Assembly (NCBI GenBank): GCA_017940895.1
Contig: JAGAXM010000018.1
Span: forward strand, 1-64,000
Reading direction: 5' to 3'
Source: Clostridiales bacterium
GTDB taxonomy: Bacteria; Bacillota; Clostridia; Saccharofermentanales; Saccharofermentanaceae
Length of the DNA: 64,000 bases
Below the pieces are notes generated by a model that worked only from the letters and a program-made list of their open reading frames with translations, had not been told where the DNA came from and did not search any database. This document shows positions 22,160 to 30,813 of the stretch, one piece after another. The number at the start of each line of letters is the position of its first letter. Position 1 is the first letter of the stretch. A program made the translations under genes and the position numbers.

Positions 22160-24562
22160 ATGAAAACAATCAAGAAAATCGTCGCTTCGACTCTGGTCAT
22201 GGCGATGACAATTCCTGTTTTTACTGCATGCAACAAGTCTTCAGGCAGCGGCAATACGATCTCTGCAGATGACCCGTGGTATGACGTAAAGACGATCGAA
22301 CTCGGAGGAGACCTGGACACTTCAGTCTATGAGTCTTCCTACATGCGTTATCAGGGAATGTACAATGACGGTTATGTATTTAATCTGTCTGCCCAGAAGT
22401 TCATGCCCGATGACTTCGACTTCGAGACCGACAATTATCTCGATTATGTCGATGAGAGTCTTCTGGTGTATGACGCTGACGGTAACGAGATCAACAACAT
22501 TCCTCTGACTGATTACATCGGTAATCTCGGACTCGGAGGTGTAGTTCTGTTCGATTCATGTGAGCAGACATCGGATGCTTTCTATATAAAGGTATCTTCT
22601 TATGATATTAATACGGGTGATACGGAAACTTACCGTATTTCCGTAGATCTCGGTACAGGTGAGTTCGGCGAGCCTGAAGAGGTTGAAGTATCTGCTGCTC
22701 TTGATGCTATTATCAATGACGGCGATGCTTCCGAAGAGTCTTCCCACAGAATCGGTGAGTACACTATCCGTAAGTTCTGGATGTATGGTACAGATATGTA
22801 TTCTTATGTACTTGCCATCGTGGGTGATGACGGCAGCGAGACTATTCTTGATCTGAGAGATGAATTCCCGAATTACTCGATCTATGATATTCCTACGATC
22901 ATCGATATCGGTAATGACAGAGCTCTCGTATGCGGTTCATTGAACGGCGGCGGAACAAAGTTCTTTACGATCGACTTTACTTCAATGAATATCTCTGAGG
23001 TTCAGGACGATATGTCTTGGATCTCTAATGAGATTGATCAGGTATCAGACGTTGCAGGTGTAGGTTCAGTAGTTATCAAGGAAGACGGCGTATATACCAT
23101 CGACTTTGATACTAAGACCATTACTCCTCTTATGATGTTCACGGATTCTTATGTAAATCTGTATAACGTCAATACATTCGAGCCTATCATCATTACAGAT
23201 GACAGATGCGTATTCTCCGGTGAGCCCGCTACACCTTCATACGGTACGATCCTCGAATTCTATCAGACAGCAAATCTTTATGTGTTTACAAGAGCCGAGG
23301 AGAATCCTAATGCAGGTAAGACCGTTATCGATGCGGCTTCTGTCGACAGTTTCTCTTTCGCACTTTGTAATGCGGTATGCGACTTCAACACAACAAACGA
23401 AGAATACTTCATCAGACTTAATACTAAGTACAATGTTGATAATTATTTAGAGATTAACCCTGATGACGATAGCGCTAACGAGGGTGCAGCAGATAAGGCT
23501 ACATCCACACTCAGCAATCAGCTCGCTATTGATCTCATGTCCGGCGACGGTCCCGATATCATCATCAATGCAGCATCTTTGAGCATGCTTAACAACGGCG
23601 ATTATCTCATGGATCTGTCCGAGTATTTCGATACAAATATCGATGCAAGCCAGTATTACATGAACATCATCAATGCAAGCCGCAAGGGTGATGCTCTCTA
23701 TCAGATCCCGCTGTCTTTCTCTATTCTGGGTATCTCTACAGCAGAGGATAATGTTGATGCGGGTCAGATCGGATTTACTTTCGATCAGTATGTTGACTTT
23801 GTAGAAGGTCCCTGTAACGGACAGAATCCTTTCTCCGGAAGCAAGATCGATATCTTCATTGAACTCGCATCCTGCATGCAGGACAGCTTCATCACGGATG
23901 ATGTCGTAAACTTTGATACTGAGGAGTTCAGAAGTCTTGTAGAGTTCGTTTCCGAGAATGTTAACGAGCAGCTGGTTGCTGACGATGACTACGGTTTCTA
24001 TGAGGACGAGTCCGGAATTGCTTCAATCGCTTACGTCTACAGCGTTGATGATTATTTCAATCAGGTCGGAACTGACAACGTGCTCCTCGGCTTCCCGTCT
24101 TATGACGGAAGAGGTCCGGTTATCTACAATTCCGATTCTGTTGCCGTATCCAGTCTTACAGACTGCCCGGATGCCTGCCTCGAGTTCATCTCTGTTCTTC
24201 TCGGCGAGGAGTCACAGCAGGTATTCGCAGCAAATTCCATTCCTGTTAACCGTGCTGCATTCTCATATGCAAGCGGAAAGATCATCGAGTCTCACAATGA
24301 AGAGCTTGAGTACCTCCTGAACCAGATCCCCGAAGCACAGCTTCGTATGTACGGTTACAACACCAACATGATGGATCAGGCTGCTGTTGATGATTTTGAT
24401 GCATTCATCGGAACAGTCGAGAGCATATATATCAATGACGGTTCGATCAACTCTATCATCAGAGAGGAAGTTCCTTCCTACTTCGAAGGTCAGAAGACTC
24501 TCGAGCAGATCATCCCCGTTCTCACAGACCGTGTAAGCACAGTCCTTGAGGAAAGGCGATAA
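22160..24562 (+). CDS. Large extracellular solute-binding lipoprotein
   Basis: An 800-residue protein with ribosome site GAAGGGA and a lipoprotein signal (MKTIKKIVASTLVMAMTIPV, lipobox FTAC). The N-terminal half (about 40-400) is rich in beta strands and acidic loops and could form a propeller-like domain. The C-terminal half (about 400-790) looks like a family 1 solute-binding fold: LMSGDGPDIIINAASLSML, then YQIPLSFSILGIS, and FISVLLGEESQQVFAANSIPVNR near the end. Such proteins deliver sugars or oligosaccharides to ABC importers. There are no permease or ATPase genes next to it, so it is an orphan. It diverges from the LacI-GGDEF gene, which may respond to the same ligand. Confidence 0.75.
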   Translation: MKTIKKIVASTLVMAMTIPVFTACNKSSGSGNTISADDPWYDVKTIELGGDLDTSVYESSYMRYQGMYNDGYVFNLSAQKFMPDDFDFETDNYLDYVDESLLVYDADGNEINNIPLTDYIGNLGLGGVVLFDSCEQTSDAFYIKVSSYDINTGDTETYRISVDLGTGEFGEPEEVEVSAALDAIINDGDASEESSHRIGEYTIRKFWMYGTDMYSYVLAIVGDDGSETILDLRDEFPNYSIYDIPTIIDIGNDRALVCGSLNGGGTKFFTIDFTSMNISEVQDDMSWISNEIDQVSDVAGVGSVVIKEDGVYTIDFDTKTITPLMMFTDSYVNLYNVNTFEPIIITDDRCVFSGEPATPSYGTILEFYQTANLYVFTRAEENPNAGKTVIDAASVDSFSFALCNAVCDFNTTNEEYFIRLNTKYNVDNYLEINPDDDSANEGAADKATSTLSNQLAIDLMSGDGPDIIINAASLSMLNNGDYLMDLSEYFDTNIDASQYYMNIINASRKGDALYQIPLSFSILGISTAEDNVDAGQIGFTFDQYVDFVEGPCNGQNPFSGSKIDIFIELASCMQDSFITDDVVNFDTEEFRSLVEFVSENVNEQLVADDDYGFYEDESGIASIAYVYSVDDYFNQVGTDNVLLGFPSYDGRGPVIYNSDSVAVSSLTDCPDACLEFISVLLGEESQQVFAANSIPVNRAAFSYASGKIIESHNEELEYLLNQIPEAQLRMYGYNTNMMDQAAVDDFDAFIGTVESIYINDGSINSIIREEVPSYFEGQKTLEQIIPVLTDRVSTVLEERR

Positions 24563-24593
24563 GCAAGATTTCCTCGCTTAACTTAAAACAACT

Positions 24594-24622
24594 CAGGGTG
24601 TCTCGCATGAGGCGCCCTGTTT
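24594..24622 (+). terminator. Terminator after the solute-binding protein gene
   Basis: CAGGGTG and CGCCCTG pair (one G-T wobble) around a twelve-base loop that can extend the stem, followed by TTTCATTTG. It is moderately convincing. Confidence 0.6.
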
Positions 24623-24677
24623 CATTTGTTATCAAACTATTTACAGTATAGGTATATAAGCGTAATACCTGTCTTTG

Positions 24678-24689
24678 TATAATTCAGGT
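24678..24689 (+). promoter_or_regulatory. Promoter -10 placed for a leaderless transcript
   Basis: A consensus TATAAT at 24678-24683 ends six bases before the ATG at 24690, and the short gap has only CAGG. Transcription should begin at the start codon. Confidence 0.5.
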
Positions 24690-25778
24690 ATGAGCAGTAA
24701 TGATCAATACAACAAGGATGTCCGGTTTATCGAGAAGATAGACGGAATGCTCGAGCGCCGCTTGGATCATACGGCTTATATCTTTACGTTCGCGGCGTGC
24801 CTTCTTGCTCATGTTCTGTACCTTATACTTTTCGCGCTTGCAGGTGCGAAGATAATGGCGGTATTTAATATCTTCAGCGTTCTTTATTATGCCGCAAGTT
24901 TCTTCCGCATCAACGTTGTAAAAGAGAAACTCAATCTGGTTTATGCGACTATCGCCGAGATCATGCTGCATGCTGTTTTCGCGACGGTGTGCGTAGGCCT
25001 GGGTCCGAACTTCGCGATGTTCCTGCTGATGATAATTCCGCTCGCTTTCCTGGTGCCGAACAAGAATAAGAACGTGCCCTTTGTGATCCTGTTCATATCG
25101 GTTCCGCTTTACGGGGTGCTTAATTACTACTGCAAGGGCGGGGCGCACGTTATTTATGATCTCAGCGGCACGCAGTTGGAGACAGTCTTCTACATAATCA
25201 ACATAATCATCGGGTCGGCGGTACTGATCTACGTTGCCGGCATCTTTACCGTCATGAATATCTACATCGAGTGCAAGCTTCGTGTGCAGACCGAGCAGCT
25301 TAGACTTCTGGCTTCCACGGATCCGCTTACCAAGCTATATAACCGCCGCGAAATGCTAAGCAGGCTTAATTCGATCTCGTCTTCGGGCTGCGTTATCGGC
25401 ATCGGAGACATAGACGACTTTAAGAAGGTTAACGATACCTACGGTCATGATAAAGGTGATGAGGTATTGTCGACCGTGGCTTCGCTGATCACCAAGTCGT
25501 TGCCTGAAGGTGCAAGTGCCGCAAGGTGGGGAGGAGAGGAGTTCCTGTTCCTGATCCCCGGATGCGGTATCGAAGAAGGAAAGAAGATCGCTGATGGCGT
25601 TATCGATGCGATACGTGCTAATAAGTTCAAGTCAGGTAATACCGAGTTTACGGTCACGATGACCATCGGTATTTGCCGGGGCTCATCAGAAGATAATGTA
25701 TACGATGTGATCAATACCGCCGACAGCCGCCTGTATAAAGGTAAGCACAACGGCAAAGCACATACTGAATACGAGTAG
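24690..25778 (+). CDS. Membrane-bound GGDEF diguanylate cyclase
   Basis: The ATG at 24690 is preferred over an upstream TTG because the promoter -10 lies just before it. The protein has 362 residues: about six membrane helices in residues 28-195, a linker helix, and a GGDEF domain from about 205. The catalytic loop is RWGGEEFLFL, an active variant, with DIDDFKKVNDTYGHDKGD as the metal-binding region. It makes cyclic di-GMP. The arrangement resembles the gene at 15198 but the sequences differ. It lies alone and its 3' flank holds copy B of the dispersed repeat. Confidence 0.9.
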   Translation: MSSNDQYNKDVRFIEKIDGMLERRLDHTAYIFTFAACLLAHVLYLILFALAGAKIMAVFNIFSVLYYAASFFRINVVKEKLNLVYATIAEIMLHAVFATVCVGLGPNFAMFLLMIIPLAFLVPNKNKNVPFVILFISVPLYGVLNYYCKGGAHVIYDLSGTQLETVFYIINIIIGSAVLIYVAGIFTVMNIYIECKLRVQTEQLRLLASTDPLTKLYNRREMLSRLNSISSSGCVIGIGDIDDFKKVNDTYGHDKGDEVLSTVASLITKSLPEGASAARWGGEEFLFLIPGCGIEEGKKIADGVIDAIRANKFKSGNTEFTVTMTIGICRGSSEDNVYDVINTADSRLYKGKHNGKAHTEYE

Positions 25779-25835
25779 TGAGTCTCCCCGCTCGAAAACT
25801 AGGTTCATAATCAATTGGGTTTATAGGGATAGCGA

Positions 25836-25935
25836 TTCCAGAGACAGATTTCGTCAGCTGGCTCTATGTTTGTCTCTGTGAGTTCCACAGAGACAAAATC
25901 GGAGCCCAAAGCTGATTTTTGACTCTGGAAACTCC
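25836..25935. repeat. Dispersed intergenic repeat, copy B
   Basis: This copy aligns without large gaps to 13671-13770. It keeps the inverted pair TTTGTCTCTGTG / CACAGAGACAAA (25879-25903 area), which is more perfect here than in copy A. It lies between two convergent transcription units. Confidence 0.75.
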
Positions 25936-25969
25936 ACTTCAATGTGTGATGAATCAAAAACTCCAAGTT

Positions 25970-25997
25970 AAAGGGCTGTCACGACGGGCAGCCCTTT
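25970..25997. terminator. Terminator between convergent genes
   Basis: AAAGGGCTG and CAGCCCTTT pair perfectly around a ten-base loop. It mainly serves the minus-strand oxidoreductase operon ending at 26027; both strands have short T/A flanks. Confidence 0.75.
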
Positions 25998-26026
25998 AAT
26001 CGCTAAGTAATAATTACGTAAACAGA

Positions 26027-27796
26027 TCAGTCGTCCTTACCGGAAGCGGCTCTGCCTACTTCTGCGCCGGCGTCTGCCATGCCGATCGCCTGTGAGACGA
26101 TGGGTGAGAGAACTACTGCGAGGATGTAGGAAACGATCAGTGTAGGAAGGAGAAGCTTTGCCCAGCTGCCGAGCCACATTACGGGGAACGGAGGCATGTG
26201 AGCGAGTGCTTCAGCCGGAGCATGTGAACGGCCCATAAGAACGCCGACCAAGCTGCATACGAGGCTGACGATGAGAGTGTTGCCGACTGACAGAGGGATC
26301 GAGTTGATCAAAGTGAACTTGAAGGAAGGAGGATTTGCTCCTGCTTTTGCTGCAAGGTTCCTACCGATCTTGCCGAGAGGTACTACGAATGCGACGATGA
26401 CGCCTACTGTTACTGACATCAGAATGTTAGAGATGTAGCGGATTGCCACGGGCTGAGACTCAGCGGCCTGAGGGCTGATCTTCGGGATCAGGTAAGCAAC
26501 GAGAATACCCATCGCAAGTGAGATCAGGATCGCCATAATAAGTCCCATTGTACGTTCTTTCTTCTTCATGTCTTTAACCTTCCTTTCAATTTTAGGTTCT
26601 TCATAATTAACAAGTATCTTGCAGTCGGACTTGGGGAAAGTGCAGCAAGGGTGGATGTAGCCTGCGACCTTGTCATACTGTCTTCTTCGTTCGACTCTCT
26701 CGGGGGTGTAGACCTCGCCGGATGCTAACTTGGAGCGGCAGAAGCCGCATTCGCCCGAACGGCATTTGCTCGGGGCTTCGATTCCGGCACGCTCGAGTGC
26801 GACCAGTATAGGCTCGTCGGCACGTGCGGGAATCTTATGCTCGATACCGTCGTTCATGATGACGGTAAGTTCGAATGTCTTGTCTTTATATTCGGAAGTG
26901 AAAGCTTCGTCGCGGGCTGAAAGTCTGTACTGACCGTAAGCGTCGAGTCTGACGAACTTCTTTCGAAGTCCCAACTTCGCACACTCACCCTCGGCGTAGT
27001 CGTACATGCCCTGAGATCCGCAGACGAATACGGAATAGGTCTCGGGGACGTATTTGGTAATAAGTTCGGCATTGATGAAGCCGTGCTCGTAGCCGGGCTT
27101 CTCCTCATCGGACAATACGTGGACGACTTTCAGCTTGCCGCCTGCAGCTTTCTCCAATGAATCGAGCTCGTCCTTGAACAGAATCTCTTCTTCGGTACGG
27201 CTTCCGTAGAGAAGTATAAGATTAAAGTCCTCCGTGCCGTCAGCGATCGCAGACGCGAATGACATGAACGGTGCGATACCGGAGCCTCCCGCGAGTCCTA
27301 TTACAGTAGAAGCATCTCTGAGAGGTTCGTACTCGAAGAAGCCTGCGGGCTCTGAGATATCAAGAGCGGTGCCGATCTTAAACTCCTTGTTTATATACTC
27401 GGAAGCGAAGCCGTCCTTCATGCTCTTAACGACTATCTGATACTTGCCCTCGAGTGCAGCCTTCGGGGAAGAGCACAGGGAGTAGGGACGGGTAAGAACG
27501 GAATTACCGATCTTAAGGTTCAGTGAGATATAGTGGCCTGCACGGAAGTAAGCAAGCTTCGTCGTACCCTTGGATGTGTCGGGCTCGAACGTATAGACAC
27601 GAGCTCCGTTAAATTCCTTTATGTCGCAGACCTTAACGTGCTGAACCTTCGGGTGAAGGCTGCGCGCAAGAACGTTCGCATTGAACTCATACTTGGGCTC
27701 CGTATCGGGCGCCGCATTGATGACTTTCTGTCTTCTGGGGATTATCTCATCAAATCTGTCGATGGAGATGCCTTCAAGGTATTCTCTGTCAGCCAT
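26027..27796 (-). CDS. FNR-type reductase with 2Fe-2S domain fused to a membrane domain
   Basis: The start at 27796 has GGAGGTG upstream and overlaps the stop of the preceding gene by one base (TAATG), giving 589 residues. Residues about 40-290 are a ferredoxin-NADP reductase unit with RPYSLCSSP for flavin and GLAGGSGIAPF and YGSRTEEEI for NAD(P). Residues about 310-410 are a plant-type [2Fe-2S] ferredoxin (CRSGECGFCRSK, then HPCC). Residues about 430-580 form four membrane helices of unknown family. It should move electrons between NAD(P)H and the neighbouring flavoprotein or the membrane. An internal Met (DMKKKERTMG) could mark an old gene fusion point. Confidence 0.8.
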   Translation of the reverse strand: MADREYLEGISIDRFDEIIPRRQKVINAAPDTEPKYEFNANVLARSLHPKVQHVKVCDIKEFNGARVYTFEPDTSKGTTKLAYFRAGHYISLNLKIGNSVLTRPYSLCSSPKAALEGKYQIVVKSMKDGFASEYINKEFKIGTALDISEPAGFFEYEPLRDASTVIGLAGGSGIAPFMSFASAIADGTEDFNLILLYGSRTEEEILFKDELDSLEKAAGGKLKVVHVLSDEEKPGYEHGFINAELITKYVPETYSVFVCGSQGMYDYAEGECAKLGLRKKFVRLDAYGQYRLSARDEAFTSEYKDKTFELTVIMNDGIEHKIPARADEPILVALERAGIEAPSKCRSGECGFCRSKLASGEVYTPERVERRRQYDKVAGYIHPCCTFPKSDCKILVNYEEPKIERKVKDMKKKERTMGLIMAILISLAMGILVAYLIPKISPQAAESQPVAIRYISNILMSVTVGVIVAFVVPLGKIGRNLAAKAGANPPSFKFTLINSIPLSVGNTLIVSLVCSLVGVLMGRSHAPAEALAHMPPFPVMWLGSWAKLLLPTLIVSYILAVVLSPIVSQAIGMADAGAEVGRAASGKDD

Positions 27797-29340
27797 TATC
27801 CAGCACCTCCTGACATTACATATCCTAAGATCTGGTATCCTATTCTGTTGCCGGTCGTATATGTTGGGAAGTAACCGGACAGACCGGAACCGTGAGCACC
27901 CACGAAGAACAGTCCGGGGATAGTGGGCTCCATGCCGTTCGACAGAGTTCTCGAACTCATTCCGTCCCATTTCTCTGAAGCATATCCGTAGACAACACCC
28001 TGAGGTGTGCCCATATAACGAGCGAACGTTACCGGACTTGCGATCTCAATCTCCTCGATATGCTCACGGATCTTATATCCCATGATCTTCTCGAGGTTGT
28101 CGATCATATGATCTGCGATCTCGCGCTTGACCTTCACATAATCTTCTTCCTTGACATCAGCCCACGCATCGTCCGTATAGGAGATAGTAAGGATCATCAT
28201 CGTCGTGCCCTTGGGGGAGCAGTCGGGAATGGCGAGGTTCAGGCAGCAAACATCGAGTGCGTACTCGTCCATCTGCCTCTTTACCGACGCATCGCAGATT
28301 GTCTTGGAATCCTTGGTGGTACTGATAAAAAGGGTGTAGTCTTCGATACCGATCTCCTCGGGAGGGGCGTCGAGACCCAAAGACACGCTGAATGCGCGGA
28401 ATCCGTACTTACGTGCATTGATCTTCTTCTTCTCGAACTGTGACACGAGCGACTTATCGTCGAGAAGCTTAAAGTAAACAGTCTCGGGGAAAGCATTGGA
28501 CGCAAGTGCCGTACACTCGAATACGCGCCCGTCATCGACTTCAACCCCGCACACGGCGCCGTTCTTCGTAAGCACCTTCGTGACTTCCGTCTCGAAAAGG
28601 AACTTACAACCGAGCTTCGATGCTCTGTTAACTATGGCGGTTGAGAGCTGGTGGGATCTCATTCTCGGTACATAAGCGCCGTTTACAAAGTAGCCGTATA
28701 CCATGAGCAGGTAGCGTGATGCGTCAACTGTGTTGATATCTGAGCCCTGATAAGGCCAATAGGCTGACATGATGTCAATACACTTATCGCTCATGCCGAG
28801 TGCACGGAAGAATTCTCCGGCGCTCATGCCCATTATCTTCATGAAGTTGGGATGTTCTTTACGAAGGACATCGAAGTCCGGGTTGCCTCTTGTTGAACCC
28901 CAGTAATCAAGACCTGCCGCCATATCCTCATATGCCATAAAGAACTTGTTCATGGCTTCGATATCGTCAGGGCAGATCTCCTTCATCAGTTCCATGACTT
29001 TATCCTTACCGTGAGGGAAGGTGACATCGATCTCGCGGACGCCGTTCTTCTCGACTATGTAACGGAATGCGTCCTTGATAGGGATCATGTCAACTTTGAT
29101 GCCAAGCTCGTCAAAGAGCTTACCGAGTTCGCCGCGGATCTCGCCTTCGCCGAAGTCCGGGATCTCATGCAGGGAAGCATCAAATTCGAATCTTCCTCTG
29201 ACAAAGCTTGTTGCGGCTCCTCCGGGAAGATTGTGCCGTTCAATAACAAGGGTTTTAAGCCCCATTCGCGATGCACGACAGGCTGTCATAAGACCGCCGT
29301 TTCCGGCTCCGATTACGATCAGATCGTATTTCTCCGACAA
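27796..29340 (-). CDS. FAD-dependent oxidoreductase, phytoene-desaturase/RETSAT-like
   Basis: A TTG start at 29340 is chosen because GGAGGGG lies nine bases before it and the Rossmann motif follows at once; this gives 514 residues. The N-terminus reads YDLIVIGAGNGGLMTACRAS with ERHNLPGGAATSF, the FAD-binding signature of the CrtI/retinol saturase group. The C-terminus has IPGLFFVGAHGSGLSGYFPT, the second FAD segment. Such enzymes oxidise or saturate C-C bonds in lipophilic compounds. The substrate is unknown and no carotenoid or isoprenoid genes are near. Overlap with the FNR/2Fe-2S/membrane gene suggests that this protein is its electron acceptor. Confidence 0.8.
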   Translation of the reverse strand: MSEKYDLIVIGAGNGGLMTACRASRMGLKTLVIERHNLPGGAATSFVRGRFEFDASLHEIPDFGEGEIRGELGKLFDELGIKVDMIPIKDAFRYIVEKNGVREIDVTFPHGKDKVMELMKEICPDDIEAMNKFFMAYEDMAAGLDYWGSTRGNPDFDVLRKEHPNFMKIMGMSAGEFFRALGMSDKCIDIMSAYWPYQGSDINTVDASRYLLMVYGYFVNGAYVPRMRSHQLSTAIVNRASKLGCKFLFETEVTKVLTKNGAVCGVEVDDGRVFECTALASNAFPETVYFKLLDDKSLVSQFEKKKINARKYGFRAFSVSLGLDAPPEEIGIEDYTLFISTTKDSKTICDASVKRQMDEYALDVCCLNLAIPDCSPKGTTMMILTISYTDDAWADVKEEDYVKVKREIADHMIDNLEKIMGYKIREHIEEIEIASPVTFARYMGTPQGVVYGYASEKWDGMSSRTLSNGMEPTIPGLFFVGAHGSGLSGYFPTYTTGNRIGYQILGYVMSGGAG

Positions 29341-29437
29341 GTCACACCCCTCCTTATAACCCTTAGAATTACACAAATCCAATTATAAACTAACAAAAAT
29401 TTTTGTGAAGATGACAAAACAACTGTTTACAGTTTTT

Positions 29438-29465
29438 TTGAAAAAATACCCCCGTGGTTTATAAT
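29438..29465 (+). promoter_or_regulatory. Promoter of the phosphonate operon
   Basis: TTGAAA at 29438-29443, a 16-base spacer and TATAAT at 29460-29465 make a near-consensus housekeeping promoter about 30 bases before the start codon, with a ribosome site AAGGGAG between. Confidence 0.7.
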
Positions 29466-29496
29466 TAAACGGTAAATTCCAAGGGAGCTTAGGACT

Positions 29497-30795
29497 ATGA
29501 AAACTGCTTATACCTGTTTTTCCACAGACGTTATTCATGAAGGTCATCTCAATATCATTAAAGAAGCCGGCAAATACGGCAGAGTTGTTGTCGGATGCTT
29601 AAGTGACAGGGCCTCTATCAGATATAACCGGTTTCCGACGGTCCCGGAGAATGAGAGAATGGCACTTTATAAGTCTGTCGAGGGTGTAGATGAGGTTATC
29701 CTCCAGAATGACATGCTCTATGATGATGTTATAGCCGCTATCAAGCCTGACTATGTTGTCCACGGTGATAACTGGGTGCAGGGCGTCGAGTCCGCTATTC
29801 GCTCCCATGTTGAAGGACTTATCTCGCAGTACGGCGGTCAGATCATAGATGTTCCTTACACCTTTAACGAGACGGTAAGCAAGATCGATCTTCAGCTTAA
29901 AGAGAAGCTGTCCATGCCCGAGTACAGGCGTAAGAGATTAAGACAGCTCATTACAATGACTCCTATTGTTAAGGCTATGGAGGCTCATTCCGGTCTTACC
30001 GGACTCATCGTCGAGAAGACTGTTATCGAGGGGCAGAACGGCAAGCTCGATCAGTTCGATGCGATGTGGATAAGCTCACTGTGCGACAGTACAGCCAAGG
30101 GTAAGCCCGATATTGAGCTCGTTGACATGACATCGAGATTCAGGACGATCGAGGATATTACCGAAGTTACGACCAAGCCGATCATCTTCGACGGAGATAC
30201 GGGCGGACTTACGGAGCACTTCGTCTATACGGTAAGAACACTTGAAAGACTCGGCGTATCTGCGGTTATTATCGAGGATAAGAAGGGACTTAAGAAGAAC
30301 AGCCTTTTCGGCACGGAAGTAAAGCAGACGCAGGCTACGATAGAAGAGTTCAGCGAGAAGATCAGAGCCGGCAAGAAGGCGCAGCTCACGGATGACTTCA
30401 TGATCATCGCGAGAATCGAGAGCCTCATACTTGAGCGGGGTATGGAGGACGCACTTGCGAGAGCCAGGGCTTTCGTAGAGGCAGGTGCCGACGGCATCAT
30501 GATCCACAGCCGTAAGAAGGATCCTGCCGAGATCCTGGAATTCTGCGATAAGTTCAGAGCAGAAGACAAGACGACTCCTATAGTAGTTGTGCCTTCGAGC
30601 TTCAACACGATAACGGAAGCCGAATTGGCAGAGCACGGAGTAAACATCGTTATCTACGCGAACCAGCTTACCCGCGCGGCTTTCCCTGCGATGCAGAAGA
30701 CGGCTGAAGATATCCTGCGCTACCACAGAGCGAAGGAAGTTGACGACAGACTTATGTCTATAAAGCAGATCATCACTCTTATCGATGAGATCTGA
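29497..30795 (+). CDS. aepX: Phosphoenolpyruvate mutase with N-terminal cytidylyltransferase-like domain
   Basis: A 432-residue two-domain enzyme. Residues 1-135 resemble glycerol-3-phosphate-type cytidylyltransferases, with the nucleotide motif HEGH (VIHEGHLNII) and VHGDNWV. Residues about 150-430 are PEP mutase, which rearranges phosphoenolpyruvate to phosphonopyruvate, the first step of all C-P bond biosynthesis. Its signature EDKKGLKKNS is complete, and the metal and substrate sites DGDTGG and ARIESL are visible. Two-domain proteins of this order are known from aminoethylphosphonate pathways. It heads a four-gene operon with all steps to an activated aminoethylphosphonate. Confidence 0.93.
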   Translation: MKTAYTCFSTDVIHEGHLNIIKEAGKYGRVVVGCLSDRASIRYNRFPTVPENERMALYKSVEGVDEVILQNDMLYDDVIAAIKPDYVVHGDNWVQGVESAIRSHVEGLISQYGGQIIDVPYTFNETVSKIDLQLKEKLSMPEYRRKRLRQLITMTPIVKAMEAHSGLTGLIVEKTVIEGQNGKLDQFDAMWISSLCDSTAKGKPDIELVDMTSRFRTIEDITEVTTKPIIFDGDTGGLTEHFVYTVRTLERLGVSAVIIEDKKGLKKNSLFGTEVKQTQATIEEFSEKIRAGKKAQLTDDFMIIARIESLILERGMEDALARARAFVEAGADGIMIHSRKKDPAEILEFCDKFRAEDKTTPIVVVPSSFNTITEAELAEHGVNIVIYANQLTRAAFPAMQKTAEDILRYHRAKEVDDRLMSIKQIITLIDEI

Positions 30796-30813
30796 AAACC
30801 AGGAAGGAAGAAT

